Shown here in pieces: positions 7,008-11,210 of a stretch of 11,210 nucleotides of DNA (the stretch's first letter is position 1; each line of letters starts with the position of its first letter). Below the pieces are notes generated by a model, which saw only the letters and a program-made list of their open reading frames with translations, had not been told where the DNA came from and did no database searches. A program made the position numbers and the translations under genes. This DNA is from an uncultured Methylophilus sp. (GTDB taxonomy: Bacteria; Pseudomonadota; Gammaproteobacteria; Burkholderiales; Methylophilaceae): contig CAKZJM010000410.1 of NCBI GenBank assembly GCA_936943315.1, positions 1 to 11,210 on the forward strand, in the 5' to 3' direction.

Positions 7008-7146
7008 AGTTACTCCTGTGCTTTTTCTATTAATATCGTAGCAGAACTGCTCTCCAAACCGCTTACATTTAATCGCAATTTAATATCGCGATAAACATAC
7101 ACCCAAGCCTTATTTTACAAGGCCTGGCCGTCTGTTCGTGTGCTAA

Positions 7147-7175
7147 ACATTAAACCTTCATAGTGACAAAAGCAA
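7147..7175 (-). promoter_or_regulatory. Candidate sigma-70 promoter of the aldehyde dehydrogenase gene
   Basis: On the - strand, TTGCTT (7170-7175) and TAATGT (7147-7152) are separated by 17 bp. The match is only moderate. Initiation would be near 7140, giving a leader of about 130 nt that includes the dyad at 7103-7127 and the palindrome at 7084-7093. Confidence 0.35.
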
Positions 7176-7181
7176 GCTTTT
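7168..7181. repeat. Inverted repeat AAAAGC-AA-GCTTTT between divergent promoter candidates
   Basis: Six-base arms flank two bases, and the dyad covers the -35 region of the leftward promoter candidate and abuts the rightward one. TGACA flanks it on both sides (7164-7168 and 7182-7186) as a direct repeat. It could be an operator for a regulator of the aldehyde dehydrogenase gene, which is inference. Confidence 0.4.
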
Positions 7182-7208
7182 TGACATAAGTTTTTCATGA
7201 TTTATAAG
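7181..7208 (+). promoter_or_regulatory. Candidate upstream sigma-70 promoter reading toward tRNA-Ser
   Basis: A perfect -35 box TTGACA (7181-7186) is followed after 16 bp by TATAAG (7203-7208), one mismatch from consensus. Transcription would start near 7215, about 115 nt before the tRNA, giving either a second tRNA precursor or a short leader RNA. Confidence 0.45.
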
Positions 7209-7274
7209 ATATCAGAGTGGTGTTTTAGAATAGCTTTTGCAGGCCATTTGCACGACGTCTCTTGAATAAAAATC

Positions 7275-7310
7275 CCCTATAAATGATTTGGCGGCCAAGC
7301 GATTTATGGG
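7275..7310. repeat. Nested dyad overlapping the tRNA-Ser promoter
   Basis: CCCTATAAAT (7275-7284) pairs with ATTTATGGG (7302-7310), nine pairs with one bulged T. Inside lies a second dyad, TTGGC-G-GCCAA (7288-7298). The outer right arm ends directly at the -10 box (7311) and the inner one sits on the -35 box. It could be a protein site or, in a transcript from upstream, a hairpin. Confidence 0.5.
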
Positions 7311-7316
7311 TATAAT
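7288..7316 (+). promoter_or_regulatory. Promoter of tRNA-Ser
   Basis: A perfect -10 box TATAAT (7311-7316) lies 17 bp after a weak -35 box TTGGCG (7288-7293). A GC-rich discriminator, CGCGCC (7317-7322), follows. This is the layout of stable-RNA promoters under stringent control. The predicted start near 7323 gives a 5' leader of only a few bases. Confidence 0.7.
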
Positions 7317-7329
7317 CGCGCCTTCTTTC

Positions 7330-7419
7330 GGAGAGATGGATGAGCGGTTTAAGTCACCACCCTGGAAAGGTGGCATAGGGGCAACTCTATCGAGGGTTCG
7401 AATCCCTCTCTCTCCGCCA
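7330..7419 (+). tRNA. tRNA-Ser, anticodon GGA
   Basis: The acceptor arms GGAGAGA (7330-7336) and TCTCTCC (7409-7415) pair fully, followed by discriminator G and an encoded CCA. The anticodon stem CCACC/GGTGG encloses the loop CTGGAAA, giving anticodon GGA (codons UCC and UCU). A long variable arm typical of class II tRNAs follows. The T arm GAGGG/CCCTC holds TTCGAAT. At 90 nt the size fits serine tRNA. Confidence 0.97.
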
Positions 7420-7424
7420 AATAG

Positions 7425-7450
7425 AAAAAGCACCCTGATGGGTGCTTTTT
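7425..7450. terminator. Bidirectional terminator between tRNA-Ser and comEA
   Basis: A perfect 11-bp stem (7425-7435 with 7440-7450) closes a TGAT loop, with A5 on the left and T5 on the right. It ends the tRNA transcript on + and the comEA transcript on -, whose stop is 39 bp away. Confidence 0.9.
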
Positions 7451-7488
7451 GCTTTAGTAGGCTTTTATGGCCTTTTAAAACCAGGTGA

Positions 7489-7800
7489 CTATTTCTTTTT
7501 GGCAACTTTCTCTGGCTTGGGTAATGTATCCGCCAGAGATGCTTTTTTACCGCTGACAGTAATGTCTTTTTTCAAGTTTGCCATGGTCGCCTGACCAATA
7601 CCGGGCACTTGATCTAGTTCATCGACAGACTTGAAACCACCGTTCTTCTTACGATATTCGATGATAGCTTGCGCTTTGGCAGGGCCAATTCCATTGAGGC
7701 TTTCTAATTCGGCCTGACTGGCGATGTTGATGTCCACGACTGCATACGCCGCTGGCAACAACGCAAAAAACATTAAATACCCTAAGATGATTTTCTTCAT
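7489..7800 (-). CDS. comEA: ComEA-like secreted helix-hairpin-helix DNA-binding protein
   Basis: A 103-residue protein with an N-terminal signal peptide: Lys2 and Lys3, then a hydrophobic stretch to AAYA, with likely cleavage near residue 20. A ComEA-type double helix-hairpin-helix domain follows at about residues 22-84. Typical motifs are VDINIASQAELESLNGIGPAKA and VDELDQVPGIG. The tail is lysine-rich (KPEKVAKKK). In naturally competent bacteria ComEA binds incoming DNA in the periplasm and pulls it across the outer membrane. Small single-domain forms like this are widespread in betaproteobacteria, and competence of this organism is not shown. AGGAGG precedes the ATG by four bases. It is the last gene of the leftward run, after a hairpin that separates it from pyrF. 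Confidence 0.88.
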   Translation of the reverse strand: MKKIILGYLMFFALLPAAYAVVDINIASQAELESLNGIGPAKAQAIIEYRKKNGGFKSVDELDQVPGIGQATMANLKKDITVSGKKASLADTLPKPEKVAKKK

Positions 7801-7824
7801 ATATCCTCCTGATCGTTAGAATAA

Positions 7825-7851
7825 AAAAACAGGCCTTTTTGACCTGTTTTT
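7825..7851 (-). terminator. Intrinsic terminator downstream of pyrF, ahead of comEA
   Basis: The arms AAAAACAGG (7825-7833) and CCTGTTTTT (7843-7851) close a nine-base loop, and on the - strand a T-run follows. It lies about 60 bp after the pyrF stop and only 25 bp before the comEA start. comEA must therefore be expressed by read-through or from a promoter just upstream; TAGAAT on the - strand at 7852-7857 is a candidate -10 box without a good -35. Confidence 0.7.
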
Positions 7852-7909
7852 ATTCTACTCAGAGGCGGATATTGAAGAGGCCCCGACAGCTTAAATAAAT
7901 TAATATTTG

Positions 7910-8605
7910 TTAAATATTTTTAATTATTGTGTTTATCGCAACAAGCGGATCGGGGGCTTGCGTGATTGGGCGGCCAATCACCAGGTAATGAGCGCCCAGG
8001 GATAAGGCTTGTTCTGGCGTCACTATTCTTGTTTGATCATCTTGGCTGGCTTCTTTAGGGCGGATACCTGGTGTTACCAGGCAAAAACCAGCTCCCAAGG
8101 CTTTTTTAAGCATTTCTGCCTCTTGTGCTGAGCATACAACCCCATCAAGGCCTGCTTGCTGCGTCAGCGTGGCTAAAGCCAGCACATGTTCAGGTAAAGA
8201 ACGTTGTATCCCCAGGCTTTGTAACGTCGCTTCATCCATGCTGGTCAGTACTGTCACAGCGATAAGCAAGGGCGCACGCTCGCCAAATGCTTTATCCAGA
8301 CCTTCACGTGCGGCCTGCATCATGGGCAAGCCACCGCTGGCGTGTACATTTAACATCCAGACGCCCAGGTTAGCAGCCGCCTGACAGGCTTTGGCGACGG
8401 TATTAGGGATATCATGAAATTTCAAATCCAGGAAAACATCATAGTGACGCTTAACCAGTGACTCGACAAACGCAGGGCCGGCAGCGGTAAATAGCTCCTT
8501 GCCGACTTTAAGTTTGCACAAAGTGGGATCGAGGCGGTCAACAAGAGCCGTGGCAGAAGCCGCATCGGCGTAATCCAGCGCTACTATGATTTTGCTATCA
8601 GTCAT
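7910..8605 (-). CDS. pyrF: Orotidine 5'-phosphate decarboxylase
   Basis: Catalyses the last step of UMP synthesis, OMP to UMP plus CO2, in the cytoplasm. The 231 residues are normal for the short bacterial family that includes E. coli PyrF. Active-site residues are visible: Asp11 (VALDYADA), Lys33 (KLKVGKELF) and the tetrad segment DLKFHDIPNTV with Asp60, Lys62 and Asp65. GIRP and the C-terminal VIGRPIT phosphate-binding region are also present. It follows lapB by 33 bp in the same direction, an order also found in E. coli, so the two are probably cotranscribed. No Shine-Dalgarno-like purine run is seen before this ATG; the leader is AT-rich and may rely on low structure or on read-through from lapB. 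No better in-frame start was found. Confidence 0.97.
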   Translation of the reverse strand: MTDSKIIVALDYADAASATALVDRLDPTLCKLKVGKELFTAAGPAFVESLVKRHYDVFLDLKFHDIPNTVAKACQAAANLGVWMLNVHASGGLPMMQAAREGLDKAFGERAPLLIAVTVLTSMDEATLQSLGIQRSLPEHVLALATLTQQAGLDGVVCSAQEAEMLKKALGAGFCLVTPGIRPKEASQDDQTRIVTPEQALSLGAHYLVIGRPITQAPDPLVAINTIIKNI

Positions 8606-8638
8606 ATATGATTTAAATATTTTGTTAAAAGGTACGCG

Positions 8639-9871
8639 CTATTTGCGCTTTAAGAGCTTGATATCGCGAATGGTGGCTTCGGTAGGCTCTGGTGGCAGTG
8701 ATTCCCAGGCATTGCAGGCAGGGCATTGCCAGTGATACTGCTTAGCGCGGAAGCCACATTGGTCACAGTAGTAGGCTGCACGGTCACCAATCGCATTGCG
8801 CACGGTCTGTTGCATCAGTTGCAGGTCGTGTTGCGCATCATCTTGCATGGCACGCGCTTGTAGCAGTTGGTCCAGTGACTTCAGGCTGGGTTTACGGATC
8901 AACTCGTTACGTGCCAGTTTCGCCGCTTTTTCCGCGCCTTCAGTTTGCAGCGTGGCTTCGTAAAGCACGGACATGATGCTGCTGATCTGGTAAGTTTCGA
9001 GATATTGATGCAATTGGTTTAAGCCTTCGCCCAGGCCTTTGCCTACTTTATGATTGGTTTCAGCGTCAGCTTCGCCGTAAAGCAAGGCGTAGCTTTTAAG
9101 CATTTTTTGCGCGACCAGGCCCAAGTGTTCAGGGGATTGCATTTCTATGCGTTTCCAGAAGGCAATTGCATCCGTATGATGGCCTTGTTGCGCGGCAATA
9201 TCGCCCAACAGCACATTGGCCCGCACGCAGTTTTTATTTGCATCCAAGGCTTGCTCTAGTTGTGTTTTTGCATGCGCCCAATCCTGGCTGATCATTGCAT
9301 TGGCCGCCAGCTCACAATAGTATTGGGCTACTTCTTTGCGGTATGAGATGCCTGATGAGCGTTCCAACTCAATCGCAATGGTAATCGCTTGTGACCATTC
9401 ACGCTCTTTCACATAGATTTCAAGCAGATGGCGTAAGGCAGCTTGCTCATAGCGCGTGTGACGCAGGGTCAGGAACAGCTCTTCCGCGCGGTCATACAGG
9501 CCTGCTTTGAAATAATCCTGCGCCAGTTCCACTTTGATTGACGTGGATTGCTGATCGGTCAATTCATAGTTTTCGAGCAGGTTCATGTGCAAGTGGATCG
9601 CACGGTCGGTTTCACCGGTGCGGCGAAACAAGCTACCGAGCACAAAATGCAGCTCCAGCGAGTCTTTATTGAGGTAAAGCGCTTCACTAAAGGCATCAAC
9701 CGCCTTGTGGTACTGGTCTGCAATCAGCAGATTCAGGCCTTTGAAATACGTCGCTGGCAGGGAGGTGGATTCAGCAATCAATTGCTTAATATCCACACGG
9801 GCAGCAATCCAGCCCAAAGTAAAAAACAGTGGCAGAATCAATAGCCACCAATATTCAAATTCAACCAGCAT
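8639..9871 (-). CDS. lapB: Lipopolysaccharide assembly protein LapB (YciM)
   Basis: In E. coli LapB is an inner-membrane protein with a cytoplasmic TPR domain. It recruits LpxC to the protease FtsH and so balances LPS and phospholipid synthesis. The 410-residue product has one N-terminal membrane segment (about residues 7-24, WWLLILPLFFTLGWIAA) and then TPR repeats, clear in GLNLLIADQYHKAVDAFSEAL and the following pairs of helices. It ends in a rubredoxin-like zinc or iron knuckle with Cys369, Cys372, Cys383 and Cys386. The order and cysteine spacing match E. coli LapB. The Shine-Dalgarno is poor (AAGAGA). A terminator separates it from ihfB, so it needs its own promoter; TAAAAT on the - strand (9899-9904) is a weak -10 candidate. 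No lapA gene precedes it, unlike the common arrangement. Confidence 0.95.
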   Translation of the reverse strand: MLVEFEYWWLLILPLFFTLGWIAARVDIKQLIAESTSLPATYFKGLNLLIADQYHKAVDAFSEALYLNKDSLELHFVLGSLFRRTGETDRAIHLHMNLLENYELTDQQSTSIKVELAQDYFKAGLYDRAEELFLTLRHTRYEQAALRHLLEIYVKEREWSQAITIAIELERSSGISYRKEVAQYYCELAANAMISQDWAHAKTQLEQALDANKNCVRANVLLGDIAAQQGHHTDAIAFWKRIEMQSPEHLGLVAQKMLKSYALLYGEADAETNHKVGKGLGEGLNQLHQYLETYQISSIMSVLYEATLQTEGAEKAAKLARNELIRKPSLKSLDQLLQARAMQDDAQHDLQLMQQTVRNAIGDRAAYYCDQCGFRAKQYHWQCPACNAWESLPPEPTEATIRDIKLLKRK

Positions 9872-9947
9872 AGGAGGTCTCTTTTCAGGTCAGGCTGTAT
9901 TTTACCCAAGCAGACAGGGATACGCCATGTATAGCGACATCACAGGT

Positions 9948-9978
9948 AAAAAAAACGGTATCCGAAGATACCGTTTTT
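9948..9978 (-). terminator. Intrinsic terminator downstream of ihfB
   Basis: A perfect 12-bp stem (9951-9962 with 9967-9978) closes a loop that reads TTCG on the - strand, followed there by eight Ts. It ends the rpsA-ihfB transcript 22 bp after the ihfB stop. Confidence 0.93.
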
Positions 9979-10000
9979 GTTTGCTACTTAATCACAAAAA

Positions 10001-10288
10001 TTAAGATTCGATAGCATCGACGCGGTCACGCAACTCTTTACCCGCTTTAAAGTGTGGTACGTATTTAGCCGGAACCTGCACTTTGGTGCCGGTTTTCGGA
10101 TTACGTCCCAAACGAGGCGGGCGGTAGTTCAAACTAAAGCTGCCAAAACCGCGAATCTCGATACGCTCACCTGTTGCCAGGTTTTCCGTCATTGCATCCA
10201 GGATGGTCTTGACGGATAACTCCGCATCTTTCAGCACTAATTGCGGAAAGCGCTGGGCAAGCAGGTCTATCAGTTCAGATCTTGTCAT
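10001..10288 (-). CDS. ihfB: Integration host factor beta subunit
   Basis: IHF is a nucleoid-associated heterodimer that bends DNA sharply and helps in recombination, replication and sigma-54 promoters. The 95-residue product has the full HU/IHF fold: the two N-terminal helices, the signature ERIEIRGFGSFSLNYRPPR (residues 41-59), the DNA-intercalating arm RNPKTG with Pro64, and the closing KYVPHFKAGKELRDRV. The beta type is indicated by MTRSELIDLL and by its neighbour rpsA. It starts 15 bp after the rpsA stop with only a weak, distant AAGG ribosome site, so translation is likely coupled to rpsA. IHF alpha lies elsewhere. Confidence 0.97.
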   Translation of the reverse strand: MTRSELIDLLAQRFPQLVLKDAELSVKTILDAMTENLATGERIEIRGFGSFSLNYRPPRLGRNPKTGTKVQVPAKYVPHFKAGKELRDRVDAIES

Positions 10289-10302
10289 GATCTAAAGCCT
10301 TC

Positions 10303-11210
10303 TTATTTTTTGCTGTCCAGTTTAGCTTTCAACAAAGCACCCAGGTTGGTTGTGCCTGCAGAAGCTTCGTCAATCATCACATCATCAGCTTTAGCTTTCT
10401 TGGCTTTTGGTTTGCCAGCTTTGTCTTCGCCGATTGGTGCGCTGTTGCCGCTTGGATCTTCAGTCAACTGTTTAACGCCCAGGGAGGTACGCTCTTTCTC
10501 AACATCAATGCCCAGAATAACGGCTTGCAGCTCGTCACCTTTCTTGAAGTTGCGGATCGCTTCTTCGCCAGACTGTGTCCAGGACAGGTCAGACAAGTGG
10601 ACCAAGCCATCAATGCCACCTGGCAAGCCAATAAACACGCCAAAGTCAGTGATAGATTTGATCTGGCCAGAGACTTTGTCACCTTTAGCATGGGTCGCAG
10701 CAAAGTCATCCCATGGGTTTGGTTTGCACTGTTTCATGCCCAAGGACAGACGACGACGGTCTTCGTCGATTTCGAGAATCATGACTTCAACTTCGTCACC
10801 CAATTGAGCGATTTTGCCCGGGTGGATGTTCTTGTTGGTCCAGTCCATTTCAGACACGTGTACCAAACCTTCAATGCCTGGTTCTACTTCAACAAACGCA
10901 CCGTAGTCAGTCAGGTTAGAAACCTTACCGAACAGGCGTGTGCCTACTGGGTAACGGCGGCTCAATGCCACCCATGGGTCGTCGCCCAATTGTTTGATGC
11001 CCAGGGAAACACGGTTTTTCTCTTGGTCGAACTTCAGGATCTTGGCTTCAACTTCTTCACCAACGGTCAGCACTTCAGATGGGTGCTTCACGCGGCGCCA
11101 TGCCAAGTCAGTGATGTGCAACAGGCCATCGATACCACCCAGATCCACGAACGCGCCGTAGTCGGTGATGTTCTTGACGACGCCGTCGCGGATCTCGCCT
11201 TCGGCCAGCT
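10303..11210 (-). CDS. rpsA: 30S ribosomal protein S1, C-terminal part (5' end outside window)
   Basis: S1 brings mRNA to the 30S subunit through repeated S1 (OB-fold) RNA-binding domains. The visible 302 codons stay open to the window edge, so the start is beyond it. Three domains can be aligned with E. coli domains 3, 4 and 5: one from the edge to about 10960 (TDYGAFVDLGGIDGLLHITD), one to about 10700 (VHVSEMDWTNKNIHPGK), and one to about 10460 (ITDFGVFIGLPGGIDGLVHLSD). After LGVKQLTEDP, where E. coli continues with the sixth domain, there is only a tail of about 54 residues rich in Lys and Ala, ending GALLKAKLDSKK. The sixth S1 domain is therefore absent. The last 60 bases of the window are much GC-richer at third codon positions than the rest of the gene. 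Confidence 0.96.
   Translation of the reverse strand, partial: LAEGEIRDGVVKNITDYGAFVDLGGIDGLLHITDLAWRRVKHPSEVLTVGEEVEAKILKFDQEKNRVSLGIKQLGDDPWVALSRRYPVGTRLFGKVSNLTDYGAFVEVEPGIEGLVHVSEMDWTNKNIHPGKIAQLGDEVEVMILEIDEDRRRLSLGMKQCKPNPWDDFAATHAKGDKVSGQIKSITDFGVFIGLPGGIDGLVHLSDLSWTQSGEEAIRNFKKGDELQAVILGIDVEKERTSLGVKQLTEDPSGNSAPIGEDKAGKPKAKKAKADDVMIDEASAGTTNLGALLKAKLDSKK

Larger units (their letters stand above)
7008..7329. promoter_or_regulatory. 322-bp intergenic control region between aldehyde dehydrogenase gene and tRNA-Ser
   Basis: No credible gene lies here. It holds the long leader of the aldehyde dehydrogenase gene, back-to-back promoter candidates near 7147-7208 and the tRNA promoter. Symmetric elements are a 10-bp palindrome TATCGCGATA (7084-7093), an imperfect dyad with 7-bp loop (7103-7127), AAAAGC-AA-GCTTTT (7168-7181) and a large dyad at 7275-7310. 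TTAATATCG occurs twice, at 7030-7038 and 7080-7088. I found no sigma-54 site with correct spacing. Confidence 0.6.

Noticed and set aside
7226..7250. TGGC and GC elements on the - strand resembling a sigma-54 promoter
   Set aside because: The GG and GC dinucleotides are one base off the strict sigma-54 spacing and the remaining positions match poorly.
7212..7505. Open frame on the - strand across the tRNA, with a GIRTLDRVAP-like product
   Set aside because: This is the well-known false translation of the antisense strand of a tRNA-Ser. It overlaps the tRNA and both flanking control elements and has no ribosome site.
7902..8629. Similar AT-rich sequences (AATATTTGTTAAA and AATATTTTGTTAAA) flanking pyrF at 7902-7914 and 8616-8629
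   Set aside because: They could suggest an inserted cassette, but the sequences are low-complexity AT runs, and the lapB-pyrF order is ancestral, so chance is the simpler explanation.
9872..9877. Perfect AGGAGG on the + strand near the lapB start
   Set aside because: It is on the wrong strand for lapB, and no credible + strand gene follows it.
10241..10807. 188-codon + strand open frame opposite ihfB and rpsA
   Set aside because: Shadow of two highly conserved genes on the other strand, with no ribosome site or recognisable product.

Overview
The window looks like the chromosome of a methylotrophic betaproteobacterium, most likely of the Methylophilaceae (Methylophilus-like). The reasons are base composition near 50% GC by eye, a chemotaxis cluster with CheD and CheZ, the block rpsA-ihfB-lapB-pyrF, and above all a formaldehyde-activating enzyme (Fae) homologue. 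Fae belongs to tetrahydromethanopterin-linked C1 metabolism. The genus is inferred from gene content and was not tested by any search.

Left part (1-4996, + strand): a chemotaxis cluster. In order it has the 3' end of a methyl-accepting chemotaxis protein gene, the Fae homologue with an extra charged C-terminal tail, cheR, cheD (4-bp overlap with cheR), cheB, a 110-bp gap, cheY and cheZ, closed by a strong UUCG-loop terminator. CheR, CheB and CheD set receptor methylation and deamidation; CheY carries the signal to the flagellar motor and CheZ ends it. cheA and cheW are not in the window. The odd member is the Fae homologue: a one-carbon enzyme with an apparently complete active site, placed between a receptor gene and the receptor methyltransferase gene. 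It is the best candidate here for an undescribed function, possibly coupling formaldehyde or C1 status to chemotaxis.

Middle part (5003-7450): on the - strand, an NAD(P)-dependent aldehyde dehydrogenase of the ExaC/AldB/AcoD type, followed by an imperfect terminator and its usual companion, a DUF779 protein. Upstream lies a 322-bp control region with back-to-back promoter candidates and several dyads. It leads rightward into a tRNA-Ser(GGA) gene with its own promoter and a bidirectional terminator.

Right part (7489-11210, all - strand): in transcription order rpsA (5' end outside the window), ihfB, terminator, lapB, pyrF, terminator, comEA. These are ribosomal protein S1, IHF beta, the LPS-assembly regulator LapB, OMP decarboxylase and a small secreted helix-hairpin-helix protein. 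The S1 protein appears to lack the sixth S1 domain usual in proteobacteria, and no lapA lies between ihfB and lapB.

No insertion sequences, CRISPR arrays, prophage genes or rRNA genes were seen.
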